DNA of 64,000 nt, taken from NCBI GenBank assembly GCA_010093485.1, contig MU001494.1, positions 704,301 through 768,300 on the forward strand. The letters run 5' to 3'. The stretch's first letter is position 1. Each line of letters begins with the position of its first letter. A program made the position numbers and the translations under genes. The stretch is from Karstenula rhodostoma CBS 690.94. Taxonomy: Eukaryota > Ascomycota > Dothideomycetes > Pleosporales > Didymosphaeriaceae. Shown here in pieces: positions 22,224 through 33,347 of this stretch. Under the pieces are notes generated by a model. It was not told where the DNA came from. It searched no databases and saw only the letters and a program-made list of their open reading frames with translations.

Positions 22224-24162
22224 ATGGCTCGCCATGGCGGGGTCTCTGCCCAAACTCCAGACAACACACCATTTCCTTACAGGCAATTGGCCGTACTCGG
22301 CAAGTCTGCATTCCATTTGACTAGAAAGCATATCCTAACATGTCCATAGCCCTTTGCCGGATATGCGAGCCAATTGCATTCATGTCCATCTTCCCGTACG
22401 CGTACTACATGGTCAAAGACTTCAAAATCACAGACGATGAGAGCAAGGTCTCGATGTATGTCGGCATGATCACCTCAGCGTTTGCGTTCATGGAGTGCAT
22501 GAGCGGGATTTTCTGGGGTCGGCTCAGCGACCGGATCGGGCGCAAGAAGGTTCTCCTCGGCGGGCTGTTCGGAACCGGCCTGAGCATGCTTTTGTTCGGC
22601 TTCGCGCAATCCCTGCCCGTTGCCATGCTGGCGCGGGCACTGGGCGGAGCACTCAACGGGTGAGGTCATTCGTGGGACCAGGTGCCGTAGGCGCTCGCTA
22701 ACACGGAAGCAGGAACATCGGCGTTCTTCAGACCACCGTCGCAGAGCTGGTAACGGTGGAGAAGCACCAGCGTATGTTTATTGTTTCGGCCATCTGGCAT
22801 GGCGCGCTGACTCCGGTGCACAGCGCGCGCGTATTCGATAATGCCCTCTGTCTGGTGCCTTGGGTACGTGTTCCCCTGGATGAGAAGAGAAGAGGGACGC
22901 AACACTGACCGCTATTCTGCAGCACCATATTCGGCGCATCGCTCGGCGGCATTCTCGCTCGTCCCGCCTTGTCTCTCCCTGCCTGGTTCGAGGGCACCAT
23001 TTTCGAGACATTCCCGTACCTGCTTCCGAACCTTGTTTGCACAGCAGTAGTTGCGTTCGGCCTTACCGTGGGCTTCCTGTTTCTCGAAGAAACCCACGAG
23101 GATCGGAAGTACGACCATGACCGCGGTACCGAACTGGGCCAGTGGCTTCTCCGCAAAGTGTGGGGACAACCTGCGTACGAGCCCTTGAGCGACAAGGATG
23201 CATCTTTGGACGAGATGAGCACCATGTTGGGAGACGACGACGCAACGGTGTACAGGAGCACTGATAGCTCCCCGACCCTGTGCAGCTCACGATCATCCAT
23301 TTCCGAACCACCCCCTTTCTCGCTCGAGAAAGAGATTGTACGGGCGCCAACTGTCCGTGACGCCTTTACTATGCAAACGTGCTTAAACATTGTGTGCTAC
23401 GGCATACTCGCGTTGTAAGTGAAACTCCGATTGGCGGAAACGTCAACTGACATTTGGTGTAGTCACACCATATCATTGGAGCAGCTCCTACCGATTCTTA
23501 TGTCCCGAGACGAATCGAGAGGAGAAGACCGCAGCCTGCCATTCTACTTCACTGGCGGATTTCACCTGTCGACGCAGACCAATGGCCTTATTCTCAGCAT
23601 CCAAGGTGTCTTGCAGATGTTTGCCCAGCTCATCATATTCCCCTGGATCAGCAAGAAACTGGGGAGCCTACGAACATTCTGGTTGACCATTGCGCTATAC
23701 CCGTTTCTGTACATCATGGCACCCTACCTCGCGCTTCTACCGAAGAGCTTGCGCATCCCCGGCATCGTGTTACTCCTTGTGTGGAAGGTGACAGCTCAGG
23801 CGCTCTCCTACCCGTCCTTGGCCATCATGCTTGCCAACGCTTCTCCATCCAAGAAAGTCCTCGGCACTCTCAACGGTGCTGCGGCTGCTTCTGCCAGCGT
23901 CATGAGGGGCTTTGGTCCTACGGTATCAGGCGCAGTCGACTCGGTCGGTGTCCAGATCGGCATGTCGGGTCTGGCATGGTGGACCATTGCAGGCGTTGCC
24001 ATGATTGGTTGGGCACCCGCATTCGCGATGCAGGAGAAGCGCAAGAACACGCTATTCTCGAAGGCGTCCGACGACGAAGAAGCCAGTTTCGACACATCGG
24101 ACACCGACTCCGTTCTCACTCTCACGCTGGACGGCGAGGCTGAAGACCGGCTGCCCAAATAA
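22224..24162 (+). CDS. Major facilitator superfamily transporter (ZIFL/YCR023C-like)
   Basis: Exons 22224-22299, 22350-22659, 22713-22771, 22824-22863, 22923-23414 and 23463-24162 splice in frame to 558 residues. Twelve helices can be placed. The loop 2-3 signature GRLSDRIGRKKVLL is intact, and the helix-5 region has PRAYSIMPSVWCLG, typical of this fungal subgroup. A long cytosolic loop (about residues 250-320) with Ser/Asp/Glu runs joins the two halves. The C-terminal tail is acidic (DDEEASFDTSDTDS). The substrate cannot be read from sequence; relatives are called zinc-induced-facilitator-like or tetracycline-resistance-like. The first intron (22300-22349) has the donor GCAAGT: only this GC-AG choice joins PYRQLAVL to ALCRICEPIAF in frame. 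Confidence 0.9.
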
Positions 24163-25394
24163 CGGCACACGATAACCCATGACGACACCTGTTTGCATCT
24201 CGCATTATTTAGCATCGGCGTTTAATGCTTTTCATTACCAAAGTACCGGATATTAATAGCAGCACCATTGTCATTGTTGAATTTCAATTAGAAGGGATAG
24301 GCCTCTGGGCCCGGCGTTTTTTTCTTTCTTATTCTTTTTCATATACAAGAGGCAGTTTTGTAGATAGAACAGGGGGGGATTGGATTTGGGCGGGACTCTG
24401 CGGGACAGCATTTACTAGAGGGATCTCAGGCGATACACAAGAATAGGCAGCTCATGGAAGCAAGCCCGGCGTTGGCAATCAAAAGAAGGATCTACAATAC
24501 CCAGGGCAGTTTGGTTCAGTCCAGTTCCGTTTTTAGATGGAAGGATCGCTCGAGCGCAATGCTATACCTCGTTCACATTATCATGACATGCAAGCTTGGC
24601 CGTGACTTTCACTGCAGGGCCCTGTGACAGCTTGGGGAAACAGTCGCGGGGCGAGCAAGACATGACTCGCCGACGAATCTGACAGGAAGTCGCGGCGGTG
24701 AAGATGAAGTGAGGCTTTCAAGGCTTCGCAGGATGCCATACCCAGACTGGCGCAGGATCGGGGGCATATCTTCGCTTATTTCGCGAGCAGAGAGGGCCAA
24801 AGAGCCGTCGCAAGGGCCGTCCCATGGGTTCGGCAGCGATCCCGCACGAGGCTTCGGGCGAACAGGTCGGCTCGGTGTGCACTTGTGCGGTGAATGTGTC
24901 GCTTGAGGGCAGACTCGAGCCTGGGGCGGAGCTGGGCATCAATCCGCCGGCTTCCGTCAACACCGTCATGCGAGGCCATGGAAGGAGGCCACGTGGCCAG
25001 CGCCGACCTATACCTGCCCGCGACCCGTGACCCCGTGACCCCGTGACCCCGTGACCTGTGGACGCGCGAACCCCATGTACACAGTATCTCCCTCCCCCCC
25101 GCGGGATACCTCGGCTGCCGTCCCTCCGCCATGTATGTGCTTGGTCGCTGATAAGAGATGCAGCCACCGCTAGCCTCCTCCCCACACTGCCTTCTCGTCG
25201 TTGCCCGTGGCCACGCAGATGGATTCATCCCGCGTCCTGCTCCTCCACGCCGCGCGTTCGCACCCCCGTCGTCGTCGTCGCTTACTCCTCCAGCCTTGAA
25301 CGTGCATGTGCGGTGCGGGGCTAACCATCTGAGCGTCCGCGTCCGCCGACCGCAATCTCTGGAGTAGCGCCCGCGAGCCCTGCGATGCGCCCTG
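24163..25394. other. Intergenic region with short tandem repeat
   Basis: No gene was seen. At 25027-25056 an 8-bp unit GTGACCCC is repeated 3.75 times. The last 300 bp are GC-rich promoter DNA of the Zn2Cys6 gene. Confidence 0.6.
25027..25056. repeat. 8-bp tandem repeat (GTGACCCC), 3.75 copies
   Basis: Exact consecutive copies about 340 bp upstream of the start codon of the Zn2Cys6 regulator. It could be a chance minisatellite or a repeated protein-binding site. Confidence 0.85.
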
Positions 25395-28300
25395 ATGACG
25401 GGCCTCAAGCGCGCGCACGATGAGTCTTCTCACGACGGGGACGATGCCTCTCCGCACGAACAAGCCGCGGCCGCAAAGCTCGCCTCGCCCGCCCAACCCG
25501 CCTCGTCGGCCTCGTCCTTCCGCAACGTCTCTGCCTGCAACAGGTATGTGCCGCCCCGTCTGCCTGTCGCAGCCGTGACAGTGCGTGCATTGCATTGTGA
25601 GAGGTGACGCGCTGCTTACGTGTGCTGTGTGCAGATGCCGCCTGAGGAAGAACCGCTGCGACCAGCGCCTGCCGTCCTGCGCCTCTTGCGACAAGGCGAG
25701 CCAGAAATGCGTCGGCTACGACCCCATCACCAAACGCGAGATCCCCCGAAGGTGCGTCGCCAGCCTCACTTACTAACTGCGCGGGACCTGGCCCAGTGCC
25801 CAGTGCCCTCCACGCGCCCACGCGCCGCCATGCTCTCTCCGGCGCCCGCAGGCTAATCTGTCCCAGCTACGTCTACTACCTGGAGACCCGAGTCGCGTAT
25901 CTGGAAACACTGTTGCACGAGAAATCAATCGCATTCGCCGACGCCGACCAGTTCAATCCCAGCTTTCAGCCCGCCAACGGGTCCGCGTCGAGACCCCCAT
26001 CGGCCGCCGACGCACCGCAACAACACCACAACGGCGCGCCTATCACGCCCACAGGCCTCACCAAGGAGGAACAAGATCGCAATGAACGCGAGAAGCTCAC
26101 CAAGCTGGTGTCCAACATTGGTATGGTGTCGGTGCAGGGCGCAAGCGACCCTCGCTTCCTGGGATCAACATCCGGCATATCCTTTGCTAGGGTCGTGTTC
26201 GCGGCTGTGAAGAGCTCCGTTTCCGGATCATCTTCTGAGCGAGGAAGTCAAAGAGGCAGTAAACCCTTGACCACAAACGTGGCAGATGGCGGTACCTCGA
26301 TGCGGGACAGCTTCTTTGGTCTGCACACGAAGCCAACCTTTCAGCAAGCGCCTTTCCCCGAACGCGAACTCGGCGCTCGTTTGGTCGACCTCTACTTCGA
26401 ACATGCAAATCCGCAGATTCCCATTCTGCACCGAGGCGAGTTCATGGAGCTCTTCGAGCGTGTATATGCATCGGGTGGAGGGCAAAGAACATCCCGCGAG
26501 TCATATATGCTCAGTATCGTCTTCGCCATCGGTGCCGGCATTATCATGGGTAGCTCCGACTCTGGTGATTCGCCGACATCGGACGATGCAAGATCGCCAA
26601 CAAAATCCAAGCCAATGTCGCCTCCCTCAAACAAGAAGCGGCGACTTGCAGGCCAACAGCATCAACCCGAGGAGTACCACGCTTCGGCCATAACGCACTT
26701 GGAGAATTTCCTTGGCAGCACGCCCGCTGCGGAACGACCCGATGGTTTCGGAGGGGGCTTGGAAGAACTGCAGGCCGTGTTACTTCTTGCAGGATTTGCG
26801 CTGCTGCGACCTGTTGCCCCAGGTCTGTGGTATATCGTCGGGGTTGCCGTTCGGTTGGGTGTCGATCTTGGGTTACATTACGAAGACGGGGTAGGGATTG
26901 ACGGCTCGGGGTCGGAAGACCAAGTTGTCGGGAAAGCGGGAGTGAAAGAGGAAGAAGATGCGACTGCGGGTGCAACCGCTGGGAAAATAGATGCCAAGGA
27001 GCGTGGTCGCAGAGAGTGGGTTCGTGATCTCCGACGAAGGCTCTGGTGGTGCGTCTATTCCTTCGACAGGCTTGTCAGTACTTGCGTCGGACGACCCTTC
27101 GGGATTACCGATCAAGTTGTTACAACGGAATTCCCATCCATGCTCGATGATCGATACATTACCAAGGAAGGGTTCCTAGATCCGCCCGAACATGTGCGAG
27201 GTTCCAGCTACAAGGTCGTGGCGTATCATTATTTCCGGCTCAGACTGCTCCAATCAGAGATACTCCAAGTGCTACAACATCGACAGGCCCAACAAGCAAG
27301 GGCGAGTGGGACGAACCAGGGCAATCAGCATATGCATACGAAGCTCCCATCGCCGTTCTTAGCCAATTTTAGTTCGTTTCGAAGCTGGCGGGTGGATATC
27401 GATAGGCGCCTCTTGGAATGGAAAGACTCGGCGCCCACTCAGCAGGATGCCGGCGTGCAGTTTTCTCCGCTCTTCTTGGAACTTAACTACTGGCAAGCCA
27501 TCATCATGCTGTACCGGCAAAGTCTGGTGGTTCCAACAGGGCTCGCAGGTGAACTCGGCAGCGCCAACAGTGAGGTGGGCAGCCCATCAGTGATCAGCCT
27601 CGACGAGAGGGAAGACGAGGAGCTTGTCTTCTTGAAGGTTGCAGAAGCCGGACAAAAGGTCCTCAAGCTATATCGACAGTTACATCGCGTACGCTTAGTC
27701 AACTACACATTTTTGGCCACACATCATCTATTTATGGCCGGCAAGTCTTGTCACTATCCTTGCGTTACCCAAGCTAACTTGTTCAGGGATATCATTTCTG
27801 TACGCTGTGTGGCACTCGCCTGCTGTACGAAGTCTCTTAGTAAGCCTGCACCCCAATGCTGTGGCACCTACATGCATTACGACTTGTACTGACGATCTAC
27901 ACTCAACAGTCTCTTGATGATGTCGACTTTACCGTTCTAGCCGCGACATCCGTGCTTGGCGACCTGATAGAAAAGTGCCCACCTGCAGAAGCATGCCGCG
28001 ACGCTTTCGATCGCATGAGCAAAGCAACCATCCAGATGTGCATGTCAACAACGGGTTTTGGGCCTCAAGCACTGCGGCAGCACAAAGGACCTGCTCATTC
28101 GCCCACCACGGCATATCCACCTGCATCTGATTCAGAAACAGAAATGTCAGGCTATCAACCGACAGGCTACTTCCAACAAACGCGCCGTCCTGTGCCCCGC
28201 TTCGATATGAACCTCAAAGAGCTGTTCTCGGCAGATGAAACGGACCGACGTTCATTCGGCCGTATATCAAACCAACTGGGCAGTATGCGCCCGCCACCGC

Positions 28301-28809
28301 CACCCCAATTGGTGAAACAGGAACACCAGCAAATGCAGCCTTTTACGACCGACCTTAAAATTTCCCCGCAGATGCGCGCGCATCACCACCATCAACAACA
28401 GCAACAAACCTACTCCTACCCGCACCAAAACCTCTCCTCTCCACAACACCAACAATCCTACACACCCACATCTACGACAAGCACAATCTCCCCGCTAATG
28501 TCTCACACACCTAACCCTAATCCCATGACTTCACCCTACCAGCTCTCAGCCCAGCTCCCCTATAACGCGTTCGCGCAGAACATCACGTCCACGTATCCCG
28601 ACCTGGGGACCTTCAACGATCTCGAATTCCTCGATTCGTTCTCGGTGCATGGGGCGAGCAGTAATGCCAATGTGACGGATGCCGCAGGGCCGCTGCAGGA
28701 TCTAGGCTTCGGCATGGGGCTCGGGGATGGGACGCATGACTGGAGTGATGGAAATGGGTTGGATCTCTTTGATGGGTTTTTCTTTGGGGGTGGGCCCGGG
28801 AATGGATAA
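25395..28809 (+). CDS. Zn(II)2Cys6 transcription factor, PPR1/UaY type
   Basis: Exons 25395-25543, 25635-25751, 25867-27740, 27787-27839 and 27910-28809 join to 1030 residues. The zinc cluster is CX2CX6CX6CX2CX6C with Cys48, 51, 58, 65, 68 and 75 (CNRCRLRKNRC then CASCDKASQKC). It is followed by GYDPITKREIPRSYVYYLE and a coiled-coil segment, a linker style seen in PPR1 and UaY, the regulators of pyrimidine or purine use. The middle-homology (Fungal_trans) domain lies at about 230-560, with RRRLWWCVYSFDRLVSTCVG and GRPFGI motifs. The C-terminus (about 780-1030) is Gln/His/Pro/Ser-rich and ends in a Gly/Asp-rich stretch, as activation domains do. The third intron (27741-27786) is GC-AG with donor GCAAGT; splicing there gives FMAGISFLYAVWHSP. 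Target genes are unknown. Confidence 0.9.
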
Positions 28810-29990
28810 GGAAAAGGAAGGATATATACCTGGTTTCTTAGTGGATACGTGATAGTGGTGAGCGTATCGGGAAGGGGAAGGGGCTGGAGGGATAGCTTGG
28901 TATAGGATGAGGGCGGTAATTGTGCATAGCATGGGCTGTTTCTTGTGTGTCGTCTCGCTGTGCGAGGTTGGGCGCAATGGTGATGAGATAAGGGTTGTAT
29001 AGATTCCCCCCTGCTCGTTGAAAATGTTGATTTTATGGATCGAAAAGTGGTTGGTGGCTTCGAGTTGTCGGTGATGTTGTCTGAGTGCGCTGAGATGCGT
29101 GTTACTGTCGAACGCATGCTACTTGCTGAGGTGTGTGCTCACCCTGCTTGTTCGGAACCGCCAATACGAGGAATTGCTCCGGTATCTCGGGCTATTATCT
29201 GCCTGCGGTTCAACACCATGTTCAGTTATAGAGTTGCGATCTGGTTTAATCGTAACGCAGACTTTATCTCCGACTTACGAGCGTTCTCGAATATACCCTT
29301 TCTCACATCTTGAAGTTTCGCGATTGGTGCTGGTTCTTTCCCTTTATCCAAGCTTGCTCTAAGCTTGTTTATTCTAGCTCTCCTACCTGAGTCGTTGAAG
29401 CAATTCTATAGCACCCATATACCCAATCGTTTTTTATTTGCTTACCGCTTGTTACTCTTCCGTTCACTTACGAGTACTTTAACGGTCGTCAGCCTTAGGT
29501 TGTTATACTTGTTATGTTCTTCGTGAGATCCTATTGTATCTGACCCCATCACAGTACCGGAACGTACCGAAGTATAGACATGTATGCGAAGCCTGCTATC
29601 TCCACTACTTCGACACTCGATACATGATATCCTGCTTGGTGATTGACAACTCGTTACTATAGTTAGTTTGGTTTCAGGGGTCCCGTTCGTTGGACTCGGT
29701 GCCAAAGCTGGAAGATTGAAATTTGCCGTTATCTCGGCGCGTCAAGAGCAAAGCTTCAAAGTTGGTTCATAATATTATAACTCGGAAGTCTGGGTATACT
29801 AGTTATCTGGAGGGAAATAATGACCAAAAGATCGAGTTATCGAGTGTGTGGAGTACAAAAATAATCACAAAAATATGCCTCCCTAACTGAGAGGTTAAAA
29901 ATAAACCATATTAGTTATATATAAAGAGACACTGCCGACCTTACTAGATATGCTTAGAGCACTCGACTGCGCTCGAACCTCGACCCATCC
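28810..29990. other. Intergenic region, no gene seen
   Basis: This is the 3' flank of the regulator gene grading into more AT-rich DNA after 29300. Short open frames are present but none shows protein-like composition or splice signals. Confidence 0.5.
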
Positions 29991-30070
29991 GATGGCCGTT
30001 TCTCCCGGCCTCTCAACATGCCGAAGCTACAAACTCGCATGAAGCACCTGTACTGGGGCCAGATATTTGT

Positions 30071-30358
30071 CATGGAACTCTGCCCTCTCCTCAAGACAAG
30101 GTTGGCACGCTTGCGTCCGAGTTTAAGTACCGCCCTGAGTTTCCCCTTCAGAGAGACCTCTTTCTCCGCTTCTTTCGAGATGCCGTCCGCGGTCTCGATA
30201 AAGCCAACATCGATATTGCGGCGGCAGGTCTCAGTGTTTTCCCCCTGACGTCGAGCCCACCGGTCTGGCCCTATGCTGGTCGCCGATCTAAGCTGTACGC
30301 TATCAAGTGTCGGTTCGAGGAGTTTCCGCGTTCAATCTTGGCCTGGTTCGTGGATTAA
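30071..30358 (+). pseudogene. Coding relic, family unknown
   Basis: A 95-codon open stretch without its own start encodes protein-like sequence including PEFPLQRDLFLRFFRDAVRG and SKLYAIKCRFEEFPRSILAW, ending at a TAA. Downstream codons in the same frame continue to look coding (LFTMREIYHHLEATNLVGWK) but contain stops, so this looks like a gene fragment. No start, no splice sites and no family could be assigned. Confidence 0.35.
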
Positions 30359-30479
30359 GGTAACAGGGTTAAGATACTATACAGTTCTGTCAAACGGCTC
30401 TAAGGGTTGGTGCTGTTCACGATGAGAGAGATATACCATCACTTAGAAGCAACAAATCTGGTAGGATGGAAACAGGAAA

Positions 30480-31782
30480 TATTTCCGGCTCATAGATCTC
30501 CCGGTAGAGTTGCGTCGCGAAGTCTTCATACAAGTGCTAGGCGGCAACATACGTCCGGAGACTCGCTATCGGTGCCTTGAAAAAGTTCCTCCACACCTTT
30601 CTATAGTACTGGATACAGATTATCTCCAAAAATATCTCTACCTTTATACTATAAGGAGCCAGCTATTAGTGCTCCTCCTTTAGTAGGCTAATTTAATATA
30701 TTTTCTAGCTTAAAGATTATATTGTATACGATCACTATGAGGGCGGGTCGTATACAATATATAGCTGACTCTTTATAGTATTAAGGTGGAGAAATTTGGA
30801 TCCAGTACCGTAGAAAGGTGGGGAGGAACTTTTACAAGCGATAATATCACCGCATTCAAACACAACGCGTAATACGGGGCACTCTGAAGAACCATCCGGA
30901 TTGTCAGAACCGTCTGGAATACGTTAGCGATACTTCTCGGGTGTCTGATATAAAAGAGATTAAGCAGCTTCCGCATCCGAATTACACTATCTTTCGGGTC
31001 TACAAGCGGGTGCACGAAGAGGCTTTCAGCGCTGAATGGTCCGGAACTGAGAAAGTGTTTTGGTCACTCGACACGGTCCTGTATGTAATTGAATATATCA
31101 TTGTTCTAATATTGAACGCATTGAATAAGATCAGACTCGAACTGTCGCTCTTTCAATACCTCGAGCTATTCGGGAGGTTTATCACGTCGCAAGGACCCAT
31201 TGCTGGGGTCGACCGTCACCATTCCTGCTTGAGGCCCAATTCCTCAAGCGATTGATCCTGGGTTTTCCGAACCCACACATTGGCGGCGCAGGAAACCTAT
31301 GGGGAACCACCAGTGTCTCCTGAGACCACAACACCGCATACTACATGGAGGTTATCGACTGGATTCTCACGGCGTCATTCCCTATTATACCGCACACTCC
31401 AAAAATCCAACTGCATGGCGCCATCAAGTCAGCCACGAAGCGCAAGTAGGACGTGATCTTTAACGACCTTACGGGAAACCATGGCTTCGACTACGATACC
31501 GCTATGTAGAGTATTCTAAGCTGCCCTGCGACAACTCCGCAAGTCATTGAACTCAGATATTCCTCTAGAGGCATAATGCTAAAATCTCACCAGGCCGCCC
31601 GCTTGCCCATGCCCAAAGTCCTGTAATCGTTATCCGAAAAACCCCTCACCCAGATGGGGAAGGACTACTCGAGGTTTGAAGATGGGCACTGCTCAACGGT
31701 ATATCGAGACCTGTGCCACCGGTTGAACCACGACAACATGTTCAATCTGCAAGGATTCCACGATAGTCCGAAGGGCTTCTAG
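30480..31782 (+). pseudogene. F-box-like protein pseudogene, RIP-like stops
   Basis: The reading starts LIDLPVELRREVFIQVLGG, the usual opening of fungal F-box proteins. It breaks at about 30600 into an inverted-repeat structure, resumes at about 30830 with NRLEYVSDTSRVSDIKEI, then IFRVYKRVHEEAFSAEW and RLELSLFQYLELFG, and after a frameshift near 31200-31250 continues LKRLILGFPNPHIGG. The final part has four in-frame stops at 31321 (TGA), 31447 (TAG), 31507 (TAG) and 31624 (TAA). These could derive from CGA, CAG and CAA codons by C-to-T change. The frame ends at a TAG at 31780. F-box proteins recruit substrates to SCF ubiquitin ligases; this copy is clearly dead. Family assignment is from pattern only. 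Confidence 0.65.
30581..30834. repeat. Inverted repeat with nested hairpin inside the F-box relic
   Basis: The left arm 30581-30667 (AAAAAGTTCCTCCACACC through CAGCTAT) is matched by the reverse complement of the right arm 30761-30834 with about 80 percent identity and one gap. The arms hold the same coding segment: KVPPHLSIVLD reads on + in the left arm and KVPPHLSTVLD on - in the right arm. The loop contains a second perfect 11-bp inverted pair, ATTGTATACGA at 30721 and its complement at 30748. This is an inverted duplication of gene DNA, not a standard transposon end. Confidence 0.7.
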
Positions 31783-33347
31783 AAATCAGAGGAAGGAAAG
31801 GGGGCGGATTGATGTCTGTACTATTTGTGCTGAGGGTCGAAGATGCATGGGAATATAGGATAACGAAAAGGGGACGATCTGAAGGACGAACAGAGCAAAT
31901 TGTCAACAGGATAGTGCAACGGGACCACGGATGGGGAATGCATCAAATGGGTTGTCGATAGCGATGCGATTGGGTTGCTGAATCGATTGGTTTCCGCTGG
32001 TGGCCGTGTTCAACACCGAGGAGATACCAGGAACCGGTATCGAAGCATTAGCTTCCACCAATCTGGATGATTCAATGTGTTTTCCTGGACCCGGCAAGCG
32101 GTCTCTACTCGGTTCAACATTCAATGGTACACAAATGGGGCGTGGTTCTTGTCAATGCTTACATGAGTATTGTAACATTAGTTATCATTTTTGAGAGTAG
32201 CGTAGTCTTTTCTATGATGTATTGGCCGACCTCATGACTATTTCGTGTGTAGATGGCTTGAACTAGGGTTTTCTTTTAGAAGAATCTACGATGACAACAT
32301 TTAAATCAAACTTCGCCTCTGGCCCGCAGCCCTAACGGCAGTATTAAATTAGAAACACGAAAAACGTGACGAGCATTCAACAATACACCGCGAGGAGCTC
32401 TCACGCCCTCAAGCCTCAAACGCCGCGTAAGCCTCCGACAAACCCGCCCTCTTATACGATAGATGCGAGAAACTCGATCGTTGTAGCAAAAGTCGTGATT
32501 GGTTTCGAATCAAAGCAGGTTTATCAGAGGGATGTTTACGTAGATTGTGGCTAATTACGAAGGCTGTGCAGCTGTACTATACAACGATTGGCACCAAAAG
32601 TCGTTGAAGACAAGCTCCAGGTCCCCGAGGAGATAGCTGGATCATCCCGAGAAAAAAGCTTAGAGCGAGAATGCAAGGCGAAATTTTGCCTCGCAAAGCG
32701 TTGACTTGGCAGCGGAGCGAAAGAGAACGCGAAGCTGGAAACGTGGGAAAGCTCTCTGCACAAGCCCCAGGCTGGGAAAGTCGGGTTTCTGGCGCGTCGA
32801 GGAAAAACACTAGGAACGCGAACACTCGAGTCCCTGCCCGATGTGTCTCGCTATGCTAGTACGAACACGAACCCGTATCGCTCTGATGCTTTCTTTCCCA
32901 CCGTGGCTGTACCCGACACACGCTGCCTCCGAACTTGCCGTGCAAGACGTAATCCAGACCGCGCTACAAGCACTTCAACTGTTCACGAGGTTCCAGAGCC
33001 CCAGAAAACCCAGCCATGGCCTGACAGTCGAAACGACGAGCTGGACTGGCAAAGACGCATGGCCCGTGTATAAAGTTCCCCCTCGGGGGCGCCGCGGAAG
33101 CGTGTTAGCTCCGATGGCGGTCCGCCCAGAGGGTCCGGCGAGCACGCTTAACGTTATTTAAAGGGGCAGTTGACGCATCTAAAGCGGTCGTTAATCTCCT
33201 TTTCCCGGTGCCACGGGTTCGACATCAATGCGAGGCCCAGCGTGCTGGCATATCAAGGTGTCAAGGTCCCGTCAGAATGATTCAAGAATATGGTGTAAAT
33301 TGAGGTTCAAGTTTGTATTTATACACGATGTTGTACCGGAATGTGGT
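31783..33347. other. Intergenic region, no gene supported
   Basis: Short open frames occur (for example 32000-32194 on +), but no domain or splice structure is visible. DNA is AT-leaning up to 32350 and balanced after that. It ends at the 3' side of the thiolase gene. Confidence 0.5.
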
